DNA of 64,000 bases from Streptomyces sp. 2131.1 (GCF_900105515.1 NZ_FNSY01000001.1:3782001-3846000), one strand, 5' to 3'. Shown: positions 1 through 9,047, numbered from the stretch's first letter. Numbers and translations are program-made. The notes: generated from the letters alone by a model not told the origin.

Positions 1-504
1 CAGCTGCTGCTGGCCGGCGGCCGGCTCGGCGCGTACGAGGACATCGTCCCGGACGAGCGCTACGAGCCGGACCTGGGCGCCGAGCCGGACGCCGACGGCC
101 TGCGCGAGCGCTTCGCGGCCCTCCTGGAGCCGATCGACGTCTACTCCGAGGTCTTCGACCCGTACGAGCCCCGCAAGGCCCCGGTGCCGGCCCGTATCTC
201 CGACGACCTGGCCGACCTCGTCACGGACCTGCGCCACGGCCTGGCCCACTACGAGGAGGGCCGCACCACCGAGGCCCTGTGGTGGTGGCAGTTCTCCTAC
301 TTCTCCAACTGGGGCTCCACCGCCTCCGCCACCCTGCGTGCCCTCCAGTCCCTGATCGCCCACATCCGCCTCAACCAGCCCCTCCAGGAGCTGGACGGCC
401 TGGACACCGACCAGGACGCCGGCGACGACGATCTCGCCGAGGAGGCGGGACGCGTCATGTTCGAGGAGATCGCGGGCCCGCTGGGCCTGCGCCCCGCGAA
501 GTAG
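1..504 (+). CDS. DUF5063 domain protein, C-terminal part
   Basis: The reading frame is open from the first base of the window, so the N-terminus lies outside. The visible 167 residues are acidic and end in a helical segment with a Trp-rich stretch (ALWWWQFSYFSNWG) followed by LRALQSLIAHIRL, which I recognise as the DUF5063 family of actinobacteria. No enzymatic motif is visible and the function is unknown. In Streptomyces this gene usually sits just downstream of recR and upstream of ask, and the same ask-asd pair follows here after about 210 bp of non-coding sequence, which supports the assignment. The family call is from memory of the motif and the neighbourhood. Confidence 0.75.
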   Translation, partial: QLLLAGGRLGAYEDIVPDERYEPDLGAEPDADGLRERFAALLEPIDVYSEVFDPYEPRKAPVPARISDDLADLVTDLRHGLAHYEEGRTTEALWWWQFSYFSNWGSTASATLRALQSLIAHIRLNQPLQELDGLDTDQDAGDDDLAEEAGRVMFEEIAGPLGLRPAK

Positions 505-717
505 TCGGTCCCGACCGGCGCGGACGCGTGTGGGCTGGGCCACAAAGGGGAATGTGTACGTGTTCGGTGGGCAGCAGCGCGATACGAGCGGTCCGGAGGC
601 GACACGCCGATGATCACGTGGTGAGCGGGACATCTCACGATGCGGTATCAGCGGGGCGTTTCCGGGCTGCTCGTTAAACTGAGCCGACCGCAGTAATGGA
701 CTGAGCGAGGAGCGCAC

Positions 718-1989
718 GTGGGCCTTGTCGTGCAGAAGTACGGAGGCTCCTCCGTAGCCGATGCCGAGGGCATCAAGCGCGTCGCCAAGCGAATCGTCGA
801 TGCCAAGAAGAACGGCAACCAGGTGGTTGTCGTGGTGTCAGCGATGGGCGACACGACGGACGAGTTGATCGATCTCGCCGAGCAGGTATCCCCGATACCG
901 GCCGGGCGTGAGTTCGACATGCTGCTGACCGCGGGAGAGCGGATCTCCATGGCGCTGCTGGCCATGGCGATCAAGAACCTGGGCCACGAGGCCCAGTCGT
1001 TCACCGGCAGCCAGGCAGGCGTCATCACCGACTCGGTCCACAACAAAGCGCGCATCATCGATGTGACGCCGGGCCGTATCCGTACGGCGCTGGACGAGGG
1101 GAACATCGCGATCGTCGCGGGGTTCCAGGGTGTGTCCCAGGACAAGAAGGACATCACCACCCTCGGCCGCGGCGGGTCCGACACCACCGCCGTCGCGCTC
1201 GCGGCCGCGCTGGAGGCCGAGGTCTGCGAGATCTACACCGATGTGGACGGCGTGTTCACCGCCGACCCGCGAGTCGTGAAGAAGGCTCGCAAGATCGACT
1301 GGATCTCCTTCGAGGACATGCTGGAGCTGGCCGCGTCCGGCTCCAAGGTGCTGCTGCACCGGTGCGTCGAGTACGCACGTCGTTACAACATCCCGATCCA
1401 CGTCCGCTCATCCTTCTCCGGACTGCGCGGCACCTGGGTCAGCAACGAGCCGCAAGGGGACCAGCAGGTGGAGCACGCGATCATCTCCGGAGTCGCCCAT
1501 GACGTCTCCGAGGCCAAGATCACCGTCGTCGGCGTCCCCGACAAGCCGGGCGAGGCCGCCGCGATCTTCCGTACGATCGCGAACGCCGAGGTAAACATCG
1601 ACATGGTGGTGCAGAACGTCTCCGCCGCCTCGACCGGCCTGACGGACATCTCGTTCACGCTCCCCAAGTCCGAGGGCCGCAAGGCCATCGACGCACTGGA
1701 GCGCAACCGCGGCGTGATCGGCTTCGACTCGCTGCGCTACGACGACCAGATCGCCAAGATCTCCCTGGTCGGCGCAGGTATGAAGACCAACCCCGGGGTC
1801 ACTGCGGGCTTCTTCGAGGCGCTCTCCGACGCCGGCGTGAACATCGAGCTGATCTCGACATCCGAGATCCGCATCTCGGTGGTCACCCGCGCCGACGACG
1901 TCAACGAGGCCGTGCGCGCCGTGCACACCGCCTTCGGCCTCGACAGCGACTCCGACGAGGCGGTCGTGTACGGGGGCACCGGACGATGA
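718..1989 (+). CDS. ask: Aspartate kinase (aspartokinase), alpha subunit
   Basis: Phosphorylates L-aspartate, the first step to lysine/diaminopimelate, threonine and methionine; cytoplasmic. The 423-residue protein opens with the kinase signature KYGGSSV (LVVQKYGGSSVAD) and contains TLGRGGSDTTA. Two ACT domains occupy roughly residues 265-400 (start ITVVGVPDKPGEAA; second ISLVGAGMKTNPGV...ELISTSEIRIS), the usual site of Lys/Thr feedback inhibition. The GTG start is preceded by GAGGAG at 707-712 with 5 nt spacing. The stop overlaps the asd start (ATGA), implying translational coupling. An internal start at 1468 probably makes the beta subunit. Length and architecture match actinobacterial alpha2beta2 aspartokinases. 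Confidence 0.97.
   Translation: MGLVVQKYGGSSVADAEGIKRVAKRIVDAKKNGNQVVVVVSAMGDTTDELIDLAEQVSPIPAGREFDMLLTAGERISMALLAMAIKNLGHEAQSFTGSQAGVITDSVHNKARIIDVTPGRIRTALDEGNIAIVAGFQGVSQDKKDITTLGRGGSDTTAVALAAALEAEVCEIYTDVDGVFTADPRVVKKARKIDWISFEDMLELAASGSKVLLHRCVEYARRYNIPIHVRSSFSGLRGTWVSNEPQGDQQVEHAIISGVAHDVSEAKITVVGVPDKPGEAAAIFRTIANAEVNIDMVVQNVSAASTGLTDISFTLPKSEGRKAIDALERNRGVIGFDSLRYDDQIAKISLVGAGMKTNPGVTAGFFEALSDAGVNIELISTSEIRISVVTRADDVNEAVRAVHTAFGLDSDSDEAVVYGGTGR
1454..1470 (+). promoter_or_regulatory. Internal ribosome binding site and GTG start for the aspartokinase beta subunit
   Basis: AAGGGGA (1454-1460) lies 7 nt before an in-frame GTG (1468) at codon 251 of ask. Translation from here gives a protein of about 173 residues beginning VEHAIISGVAHD, made of the two ACT domains only. 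Corynebacterium glutamicum lysC is known to produce its beta subunit from an in-frame internal start at almost the same codon, with a similar first peptide. Use here is inferred from the Shine-Dalgarno sequence and this position. Confidence 0.7.
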
Positions 1990-3050
1990 CCGCACGCCGC
2001 CCTTCGCTCGCGGTCGTCGGTGCGACCGGGGCGATCGGTGGCGTCATGCTCCAGATCCTCTCGCAGCACGCGGACGTCTGGGGCGAGGTCAGACTCGTCG
2101 CCTCGCCGCGCTCGGCCGGCCGCAAGCTGGTCGTCCGCGGTGAGGAGAGCGAGGTCCTCGGACTCACCGAGGACGTCTTCGAGGGCGTCGACGTGGCGCT
2201 CTTCCTGGTACCCGCCGAGGTCTCCGCGCAGTGGGCCCCGGTCGCCGCGTCCAAGGGCGCCGTCGTCATCGACGACTCCGCGGCCTTCCGTACGGACGAC
2301 GACGTTCCGCTCGTCGTGCCCGAGATCAATCCGCACGCCGTACGGATGAGGCCGCGCGGCATCGTCGCGAACCCGAACTGCACCACGCTCGCGCTGATCG
2401 TCGCGGTCGGCGCCCTGCACGCCGAATTCGGCCTGCGCGAGCTGGTCGTCTCCTCGTACCAGGCCGTCAGCGGCGCCGGTCGCGACGGGGTCGCCGCCCT
2501 GCGCGAACAGCTGTCGATGGTGGCCGGCACCGAACTCGGTACGAAGCCCGGCGACGTGCGCCGCGTGGTGGGCGACACCCAGGGCGGCCCGTTCGCCGCA
2601 CCGGTCGCGCTCAACGTCGTCCCCTGGGCCGGTACGGACGCCGGCGACGGCTGGTCGTCGGAGGAGAGGGCCATCCGCGACGAGTGCCGCAAGATCCTCG
2701 GCCTCCCGGGGCTGCGGGTGTCGGCGACCTGCGTCTACGTACCCGTCGTCGCCACGCACTCGATGTCCGTGCACGCCCGCTTCGAGAACGAGGTGGCGGT
2801 CGACCGCGCCCACGAGATCCTTGCCACGGCTCCCGGCGTGGTGCTGTACGACAGCCCGGGAGCCGGCGACTTCCCCACCCCGTCCGACGTGGTGGGCACC
2901 GACCCGACCTGGGTCGGCCGGGTCCGGCGCTCGCTGGACGACCCGCAGGCGCTGGAGCTCTTCGTCTGCGGCGACAACCTCCGCAAGGGCGCGGCGCTCA
3001 ACGTGGCGCAGATCGCCGAATCGGTGGCCGCCGAATTCCCCCGGCCCTGA
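1986..3050 (+). CDS. asd: Aspartate-semialdehyde dehydrogenase
   Basis: NADPH-dependent reduction of aspartyl phosphate to aspartate semialdehyde, the step after aspartokinase. The 354-residue protein has the N-terminal nucleotide-binding motif GATGAIGGVM, the catalytic cysteine in NPNCTT (Cys132), and SSYQAVSGAGRDG just after it, all typical of the bacterial Asd family. The ATG overlaps the ask stop by 4 nt, so the two enzymes are made from one message. The gene ends at 3050 and the next gene starts after about 300 bp that hold no recognisable ORF; that stretch presumably carries the sigma-factor promoter. Confidence 0.97.
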   Translation: MTARRPSLAVVGATGAIGGVMLQILSQHADVWGEVRLVASPRSAGRKLVVRGEESEVLGLTEDVFEGVDVALFLVPAEVSAQWAPVAASKGAVVIDDSAAFRTDDDVPLVVPEINPHAVRMRPRGIVANPNCTTLALIVAVGALHAEFGLRELVVSSYQAVSGAGRDGVAALREQLSMVAGTELGTKPGDVRRVVGDTQGGPFAAPVALNVVPWAGTDAGDGWSSEERAIRDECRKILGLPGLRVSATCVYVPVVATHSMSVHARFENEVAVDRAHEILATAPGVVLYDSPGAGDFPTPSDVVGTDPTWVGRVRRSLDDPQALELFVCGDNLRKGAALNVAQIAESVAAEFPRP

Positions 3051-3346
3051 GCGATCGTGATCATGGGGTCCGGATCGAACCCGTTTTGTACTTTCTGTGA
3101 ACGGTCTGTGAGCAAGTTGCTGGTCTGAACCTCTTGAGCTGGGCAGTCGCCGTGACCGACGATGACCTTTCGGTTCGTTGCAACCGCGGGTCGGACGCCA
3201 GGCGTCTAAGCGGTCACTTCTTGCGCGGCGGGGCGCATGTGCGGGGCATCTGGGGAAGAACGGGTACGTATGAGGGCATGTCGCAGGGTTTCAAACGCGG
3301 TGCCGTATGCGTACAACCCTGACGGGGGGAAGCGTGTCCAACTGGC

Positions 3347-4009
3347 GTGGCAGAGGTTCTCGATATCACAGTGGTGGGCCCCTTGCGCGGCGCTTCGGTG
3401 CGACCGCTCCGACGGGCCCGCGCGGCCGGTGGCATGCCGGTGATCGCGCCCATGCCCGCCGCGCGCCGGACGGGGCTGCCGGCGCAGCGCGAGGGCGCTG
3501 AGGAGAGCGTGGCAGCCGGAACAACCGTCGACCACCTCACCGAGACCTACCGCGCCCACTACCGTTCGCTGCTCGGCCTCGCGGCCCTGCTGCTGGACGA
3601 CACGGCGTCCTGCGAGGACGTCGTGCAGGAGGCGTTCATCCGCGTGCACTCCGCGCGCAGCCGGGTCCGCGAGCCCGAGAAGACCCTCGCGTACCTGCGA
3701 CAGACCGTCGTCAACCTCTCCCGCTCCGCGCTCCGTCGCCGCATCCTCGGGCTGAAGCTGCTCTCGAAGCCGATGCCGGACATGGCGAGCGCGGAGGAGG
3801 GCGCGTACGACCAGTTGGAGCGCGACGCGTTGATCAAGGCGATGCGCGGCCTGCAGAGGCGCCAGCGCGAGGTGCTGGTCCTGCGCTACTTCGCGGACAT
3901 GACCGAAGCCCAGGTGGCCGAGACGCTGGGGATATCCCTGGGCTCGGTGAAGGCGTACGGGTCCCGCGGCATCGCGGCCCTGCGCGTGGTGATGGAGGCG
4001 CAGGTATGA
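3347..4009 (+). CDS. ECF-type RNA polymerase sigma factor (SigE family)
   Basis: A 220-residue sigma-70 family protein. After an Arg/Ala-rich N-terminal tail of about 60 residues comes region 2 (YRAHYRSLLGLAALLLDDTASCEDVVQEAFIRV) and then region 4 (LQRRQREVLVLRYFADMTEAQVAETLGISLGSVKAYGSRG), the helix-turn-helix that reads the -35 element. There is no region 3, as expected for an ECF factor. The GTG start is the first in the frame; a GGGGGGAAG stretch lies 14 nt upstream, rather far, so a start nearer residue 30 (ATG 3434) is possible. It overlaps the next gene by ATGA. That downstream membrane protein is the natural candidate for its anti-sigma partner. Confidence 0.88.
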   Translation: MAEVLDITVVGPLRGASVRPLRRARAAGGMPVIAPMPAARRTGLPAQREGAEESVAAGTTVDHLTETYRAHYRSLLGLAALLLDDTASCEDVVQEAFIRVHSARSRVREPEKTLAYLRQTVVNLSRSALRRRILGLKLLSKPMPDMASAEEGAYDQLERDALIKAMRGLQRRQREVLVLRYFADMTEAQVAETLGISLGSVKAYGSRGIAALRVVMEAQV

Positions 4010-5178
4010 GCCGGCGCGACGACCACCACGAGCACGATCATGAACAGACCTCACGGCCCGGGGGCCGGGGGGCGGAGGACGGCGACACGGTGGGCTTCAC
4101 GACCCCGGCCGGCCTGTTCGGCGGGAGCAATCCCTTCGGCGGCGGCGACGACGGTGACGAGGACGCGCTGCGCCGCATGATGCACGGCGTGGTGCAGGGC
4201 CTGGAGCCGAGCGAGGGCAGCCTCGACCGGTTGCAGCGCGCGGTGCCCGCCCGGCGGGCCCGGCGCCGCCAGGCCCTGGTGGGTGCGGCGGCCGCCGCGC
4301 TGCTGATCGGCACCGCCGTTCCCGCGTTCGTCCACGTCGCGAACTCGGAGGGTTCGAGCACCGCAAACCCCGCCATCGCCGGACACGGTGAGCAGGCGCA
4401 GGGCGGCAACGGCGACGAGCCCGGCGCGGACTCGGGCACCGGGGGCGGCGGCGAGAGCGGCGGCGGACAGCCGAACGGGGGCCAAGGGCTCCCGGAGAGC
4501 ACCGTGAGCCCGTCCGCCAGCAGCGGCAAGGGGGAGGACGGCGCCACGGCCGGCGCGTCCGCCGATCCCGCCGTCAGCGCGGCGGGCGTCCTGCCCCCCT
4601 GCGACTCCGGGCAGCTCGGCGTGCGGTCCGCCAGTTCCGGCGCGGCGGGTGCCGACGGCACGGTGTACGGGTCCTTCCGCATCGCCAACGTGTCCGGCAC
4701 CGACTGCTCGGTGAGCAGCGGCGGCACCGTGGGCTTCGCGGCGATGGGCGCCGCCGACCCGGCCCGGATCGTGGTCGTCCGGCACACCGCGGGCGATCCC
4801 GCGTCCGGTCTGCCCGACCCGGCCACCGAGGAGGCCACCGTCCTGCTGAAGCCGGACATGGCCTACGAGGTGCAGTTCGCCTGGGTCCCCAACGAGACCT
4901 GTCCCTCCACCGGCGGCTCACCCTCCCCGACGCCTACGGACGGCACGACCGGCGCGGGCAGCGGCGGCTCCGCCGGGGCAGTGGCGGCCGGCGGCACGGG
5001 GGAGACCGAGACGGGTACGGAGACGCAGTTCGGCACTGACGGCGCGGGCACCGCACAGGGCAGCGTCTCCGTGCAGCACACACCGGAACCGGGGGCCCCG
5101 GTCGCCGCGACGACGATCGACAATGCCTGCGCGGGGACGATCTACCGGACGGGCGTCCTGGAGCCCTCGTCCTCGTAG
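4006..5178 (+). CDS. Membrane protein coupled to the sigma factor; candidate anti-sigma factor with an extracellular DUF4232-like domain
   Basis: 390 residues. A His/Asp-rich cytoplasmic N-terminus of about 85 residues includes a helical piece (EDALRRMMHGVVQGLEPSEGSLDRLQRAVPARRARRRQ). One membrane segment follows (ALVGAAAAALLIGTAVPAF, about residues 90-110), then a long Gly/Ser/Glu-rich linker and an exported domain with paired cysteines and the pattern FRIANVSGTDC, which resembles DUF4232. A second low-complexity stretch interrupts that domain near residue 310. No zinc-binding anti-sigma motif (HxxxCxxC) is visible, so the anti-sigma role rests on the ATGA overlap with the sigma gene and the single-pass topology. 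Confidence 0.72.
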   Translation: MSRRDDHHEHDHEQTSRPGGRGAEDGDTVGFTTPAGLFGGSNPFGGGDDGDEDALRRMMHGVVQGLEPSEGSLDRLQRAVPARRARRRQALVGAAAAALLIGTAVPAFVHVANSEGSSTANPAIAGHGEQAQGGNGDEPGADSGTGGGGESGGGQPNGGQGLPESTVSPSASSGKGEDGATAGASADPAVSAAGVLPPCDSGQLGVRSASSGAAGADGTVYGSFRIANVSGTDCSVSSGGTVGFAAMGAADPARIVVVRHTAGDPASGLPDPATEEATVLLKPDMAYEVQFAWVPNETCPSTGGSPSPTPTDGTTGAGSGGSAGAVAAGGTGETETGTETQFGTDGAGTAQGSVSVQHTPEPGAPVAATTIDNACAGTIYRTGVLEPSSS

Positions 5179-5241
5179 AGGCCGTCGTGAGAGAGGGAGA
5201 AGGGGAGGGGCGGCCGGGGGAGCAGCCCGGCCCCTGCCCGT

Positions 5242-6105
5242 TCACGCTCCGGAACGGGCCTCCGCCTCGGCGCTCTCCGTCCCGGTGCCCGGTGCCTCCG
5301 TCCCGGGGACCAGCCCCAACGCCAGGTCCCTGGCAGCCTCGGCCTCGCGGCGCAGCAGGCGGAACCACATGAAGACCACGAACGCGGCGAAGACGAACCA
5401 CTCACCCGTGTAGCCCAGGTTCTGGAAGGCCTTGAGGTCGAGCCCGCCGCCCTCCGGCGCGGCGGCCGGCACCGGGCGCAGCGCGGTCGCCCCGGCCCGG
5501 TCGGCACCGCCGGCCGCCTCCGCCGACGTGCCCTCGCCGTTCTTCGGGAGCGTCACCCAGGCGTCGTACACGTCGTACGGCACGAGGTTGACCAGCGACG
5601 CGGCGCTGATCATGCCCACCTGGCCGTCCGGCAGCCCGCCGGTCGCGCCGACCCCCGCGGTGCCCGCGTTCTCCGAGGCCTGGAGGTCGCCGGTCACGGT
5701 GACTCGGCCGGCCGGCGCGGGCGGCACCCTGGTCTGTCCGGGCTTCCCGGGCAGCCAGCCGCGTACCACCGGCAGGGCCTTGCCGCTGTCGGTGCGCAGC
5801 ATGTCCAGGACGTAGAAGCCCTTCCGGTCGTCCAGCTCGCGCCCGGGCACCAGGAAACGGTCCGCGTACCGGCCGCTCGCGGTGGCGGGCCGGCCGGAGG
5901 TCTCCGTGTCGACGGGCAGCAGATCGTCGAGCGGCTCGGCGGCCCGGGTGCCGGGGTCGGGCCGCTTCTCGGCGGCCTCGTGCGTGTGCACGCGGTCCTC
6001 GAAGCGGCCGAGCTGCCAGGTGCCCATGAACACGCAGAACGGAATGGCCAGCACGACGAAGAGGTTGATCCCCCACCACCGCGGGGTCAGCAGGAACCGG
6101 TACAC
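5242..6105 (-). CDS. SURF1 family cytochrome oxidase assembly protein
   Basis: SURF1 proteins help assemble the haem a3/CuB centre of the aa3 cytochrome c oxidase in the membrane. The 287-residue product has the family start (FLLTPRWWGINLFVVLAIPFCVFMGTWQLGRF), a first membrane helix immediately after the short N-terminus, the extracytoplasmic core with GRYADRFLVPGRE and PVVRGWLPG, and a second helix near the C-terminus (TGEWFVFAAFVVFMWFRLLR). A tail of about 40 residues rich in Glu and Ala follows. The start is GTG with GGAGG only 1 nt upstream, an unusually tight spacing, so the start is uncertain, but no better one lies upstream. It converges on the sigma operon. Confidence 0.9.
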   Translation of the reverse strand: MYRFLLTPRWWGINLFVVLAIPFCVFMGTWQLGRFEDRVHTHEAAEKRPDPGTRAAEPLDDLLPVDTETSGRPATASGRYADRFLVPGRELDDRKGFYVLDMLRTDSGKALPVVRGWLPGKPGQTRVPPAPAGRVTVTGDLQASENAGTAGVGATGGLPDGQVGMISAASLVNLVPYDVYDAWVTLPKNGEGTSAEAAGGADRAGATALRPVPAAAPEGGGLDLKAFQNLGYTGEWFVFAAFVVFMWFRLLRREAEAARDLALGLVPGTEAPGTGTESAEAEARSGA

Positions 6106-6121
6106 ACCTCCACGGTACGGT

Positions 6122-6147
6122 CCCCGCTCCGCCCGGCCGGAGCGGGG
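6122..6147 (-). terminator. Hairpin terminator downstream of the S9 peptidase gene
   Basis: A perfect 10-bp stem (CCCCGCTCCG / CGGAGCGGGG) with a 6-nt loop lies 30 bp beyond the peptidase stop codon and just before the SURF1 start. There is no U-tract, as is common in Streptomyces terminators. Confidence 0.65.
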
Positions 6148-6177
6148 GCACCCGAAAAGCCTCCTTTCATTCGGCCC

Positions 6178-8064
6178 CTACAGGTCGCCGCCCGGCGCTC
6201 CCTCGTCCGGGCCGGTGGGGTCGCCGGGCCCCGCGGGCGAGAGCCCCGCCAGGTGGCGCCGGGCGAAGTCGAGCTCCAGCCGGACCTGCTTGATCCGCTC
6301 CTCCACGACGAGCGAGCCGTGCCCGGCGTCGTACCGGTAGACCTCGTGCACCGCGTCGCGTGCCTTCAGCCGGTCCACGTAGTTCTCGACCTGGCGGATC
6401 GGGCAGCGCGGGTCGTTCATGCCGGCCGAGATGTAGACGGGGGCCCGCACGGCGTCGACGTACGTCAGGGGCGACGACGCCTCGAACCGCTCGGGCACCT
6501 CCTCCGGTGTGCCGCCCAGCAGCGTGCGGTCCATCGCCTTCAGGGCCTCCATCTCGTCGTGATACGCCGTCACGTAGTCCGCGACGGGGACCGCGGCGAG
6601 GCCGAGGGCCCAGTCACCGGGCTGCGTACCGACGCCGAGCAGGGTGAGGTAGCCGCCCCAGGAGCCGCCGGCCAGGACCAGTGCGGCCGGGTCCGCGAGG
6701 CCGGACTTCACCGCCCACTCCCGCACCGCCGCGATGTCCTCCAGCTCGATCAGCCCCACCCGGTGCTTGAGCGCGTCCGTCCACGCCCGTCCGTAGCCGG
6801 TCGAGCCGCGGTAGTTGACCCGGACGACCGCGTAGCCGTGGTCCACCCAGGCGGCGGGGCCCGCGGCGAAGGCGTCGCTGTCGTGCCAGGTCGGGCCGCC
6901 GTGGATCTCGAAGACCGTCGGGAACGGGCCCTCGGCGGGGGCGGCCGGGCGCTGGACGAGCGCGTGAATCCGGCCGCCGGGGCCCTCCACCCACACGTCC
7001 TCGACCGGCACCGACGCCGGAGCCTTGGCGCCCGGCGGGTCGAGCACCACCGCACCGGTCGTCGACCGGACCACCGGCGGCTCGGCCGCCGACGACCAGA
7101 GGTACTCCACCGTCCCGTCCGGCCTGGCCGTGGCGCCCGAGACCGTACCGGTGGGCGTCTCCACCCGCACCAGCCTGCCGTCCGACGTGGCGGGCTCGTA
7201 CCGCCAGAGCTCGCTGCGCGCCTCGAAGCCGTGCTCGACGAGCAGCGCGGAGCCGTCCGGATACCACTCGGCGCCCACGTCGCCCGGCAGATCGACGGCC
7301 AGGTCCGTCTGCGTGCCCGCGACGGGGTCCCAGATCATCGGCTCCCAGCGCCCGCGCCTCTGGTGCCCGACCAGCAGGCGGGTGTCCCCGGCGACCGGGG
7401 CGAAGCCGAGGACCGCGAGGCCCAGCTCCTTCGTACCGCCCTCGGTGTCGTCCAGCTCCGCGACCGTCGTCCCGTCCGGCCGCACCACGCGCAGCGCGGA
7501 GTGCATCGCGTCCCCGTGCTCGGTGTGCTCCAGGGCGATCAGCGTCCCGTCGTGCGACAGGTCGCCGACCCCGGCCGACTCGCGGTGGCGGTAGATCTCG
7601 ACGGGCTCCGCGCCCGGCCGTACGACGTGGACCGTCGTGCCGTCCTCGTCCGTCGAACGGCCGATCACCGCCGTGCCGTCCCGCCCGATCGCGAGTCCGG
7701 CCGGGTAGGAGGGCGCGAGACCGGGGGCGGCCGGCTCGTTCGCCGCCTCGGTCCCGCCATGGAACGGCCGCCGCATCCACACCCCGAACTCGTCCCCGTC
7801 GGTGTCGTCGAACCACCACACGGCCTCGCCGTCCGGCGTCAGCACGCCGTCCGTCGTGCCGTTCGGCCGGTCGGTCACCTGGCGCTGCTCGCCGGTGGCC
7901 CGGTCCCATGTGTACAGCTCGTAGGTCCCCGTCGCGTTGGACACGAACAACGCGCGGTCCGGCGCGTCCTCTGCCCAGTCGGGCAGCGATACCCGGGGAG
8001 CTCGGAAACGCTGCTCCCACAGCGGGACGGATGTGTTCGTCGACGAACCTGTTGCCTCAGTCAT
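6178..8064 (-). CDS. S9 family (prolyl oligopeptidase-like) serine peptidase
   Basis: 628 residues. The N-terminal two thirds is a beta-propeller-type region with repeated blades (SLPDWAEDAPDRALFVSN, RPDGTTVAELDD, YPDGSALLVEHGFE). The C-terminal third is the alpha/beta hydrolase domain: oxyanion region FPTVFEIHGGPTWHD, nucleophile Ser in GGSWGGYLT, Asp in GMNDPRCPIRQ, His in YDAGHGSL. It probably cleaves peptides in the cytoplasm; no signal peptide is seen. The ATG at 8064 (MTEATGSS) is chosen over the longer open frame because the extra 47 upstream codons would run into the divergent methyltransferase gene. About 70 bp separate the two divergent starts. Confidence 0.9.
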   Translation of the reverse strand: MTEATGSSTNTSVPLWEQRFRAPRVSLPDWAEDAPDRALFVSNATGTYELYTWDRATGEQRQVTDRPNGTTDGVLTPDGEAVWWFDDTDGDEFGVWMRRPFHGGTEAANEPAAPGLAPSYPAGLAIGRDGTAVIGRSTDEDGTTVHVVRPGAEPVEIYRHRESAGVGDLSHDGTLIALEHTEHGDAMHSALRVVRPDGTTVAELDDTEGGTKELGLAVLGFAPVAGDTRLLVGHQRRGRWEPMIWDPVAGTQTDLAVDLPGDVGAEWYPDGSALLVEHGFEARSELWRYEPATSDGRLVRVETPTGTVSGATARPDGTVEYLWSSAAEPPVVRSTTGAVVLDPPGAKAPASVPVEDVWVEGPGGRIHALVQRPAAPAEGPFPTVFEIHGGPTWHDSDAFAAGPAAWVDHGYAVVRVNYRGSTGYGRAWTDALKHRVGLIELEDIAAVREWAVKSGLADPAALVLAGGSWGGYLTLLGVGTQPGDWALGLAAVPVADYVTAYHDEMEALKAMDRTLLGGTPEEVPERFEASSPLTYVDAVRAPVYISAGMNDPRCPIRQVENYVDRLKARDAVHEVYRYDAGHGSLVVEERIKQVRLELDFARRHLAGLSPAGPGDPTGPDEGAPGGDL

Positions 8065-8134
8065 GACCCCATTCTGCGTCGGACGCCCGACAATCCGTTC
8101 GCTTCGTCCGCAGCCTGTGGATAACCTCGCGGAC

Positions 8135-8971
8135 ATGTCCACCGCTCCGATACCGCCCGACTGGCGCGAGGCCAACCGCAGGATGTGGGATGAGCGTGTG
8201 CCCATCCACGCCGGCAGTGACTTCTACGACCTCGACGCCTTCCGTGCCGGGAAGGACGCCCTGAGGCCCTTCGAGCTGGCCGAGGTCGGTGACGTGACCG
8301 GCCGGTCGCTGCTGCACCTCCAGTGCCACATCGGACTGGACACGCTCTCCTGGGCGCGGCACGGCGCCGCGCAGGTCGTCGGCCTCGACTTCTCCGAACC
8401 GGCCGTCGAGACCGCCCGCGCCCTCGCCGAGGACCTGGGCCTCGGCCCCGACCGCGCGGCCTTCGTCGCCGCCGACGTGTACGACGCGGCCCAGGCCGTA
8501 CCCGACTCCTCGTACGACATCGTCTACACCGGCGTCGGGGCGCTGAACTGGCTGCCCGACATCGACCGCTGGGCCGAGACGGCCGCGTCACTGGTGGCGC
8601 CGGGCGGCTTCCTGTACCTCGCCGAGTTCCATCCGCTCACGGACTGCCTCGACGACGAGACGGGTTCACGGATCGCGCACGACTACTTCAGCCGCGAGGC
8701 ATGGGTGGACGAGACGCCGGGTACGTACGCGGACTTCGACGCCCCGACCGTCCACAACCGCAGCGTCGAGTGGCAGCACCCGGTGGGCAGTGTGGTGTCG
8801 GCGCTGGCCGCCGCGGGACTGCGGATCGAGTTCCTGCACGAGCACGACGCCTCGCTCTTCGCTCGTTTCCCGGTTCTCAAACGCGGATCGGACGACTTCT
8901 ACCGCTTCCCGTCGGACCGGCCGCGCATCCCCCTGATGTACTCGCTCAAGGCGACCCGGCCGGCGGCATGA
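8135..8971 (+). CDS. Class I SAM-dependent methyltransferase
   Basis: 278 residues. SAM-binding motif I reads LLHLQCHIGLDTLSWARHG, followed by VVGLDFSEPAVETARALA (motif II, acidic Asp), FVAADVYD (motif III) and YDIVYTGVGALNWLPDI (post-motif). This pattern fits the methyltransferase type 11/25 group; the substrate cannot be told from sequence. The ATG at 8135 is chosen; an in-frame GTG at 8117 is the alternative. It is divergent from the peptidase gene and ends in a strong shared hairpin before the convergent lipase gene, so it is probably monocistronic. Confidence 0.88.
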   Translation: MSTAPIPPDWREANRRMWDERVPIHAGSDFYDLDAFRAGKDALRPFELAEVGDVTGRSLLHLQCHIGLDTLSWARHGAAQVVGLDFSEPAVETARALAEDLGLGPDRAAFVAADVYDAAQAVPDSSYDIVYTGVGALNWLPDIDRWAETAASLVAPGGFLYLAEFHPLTDCLDDETGSRIAHDYFSREAWVDETPGTYADFDAPTVHNRSVEWQHPVGSVVSALAAAGLRIEFLHEHDASLFARFPVLKRGSDDFYRFPSDRPRIPLMYSLKATRPAA

Positions 8972-8982
8972 CGGACAGGGCG

Positions 8983-9029
8983 GAGGGGCGGCACCGTCCC
9001 GGCCTCGCGCCGGGACGGTGCCGCCCCTC
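8983..9029. terminator. Bidirectional terminator between methyltransferase and lipase genes
   Basis: A perfect 21-bp inverted repeat (arms 8983-9003 and 9009-9029, 5-nt loop CTCGC) lies between two convergent stop codons and can act in both directions. Confidence 0.88.
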
Positions 9030-9047
9030 GTCCGTGCCCCTTCCGAG

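Noticed and set aside
5190..5240. Terminator between the anti-sigma-like gene and SURF1
   Set aside because: GGGGCGGCCGGG and CCCGGCCCC can pair only with a 2-nt bulge; too weak to call.
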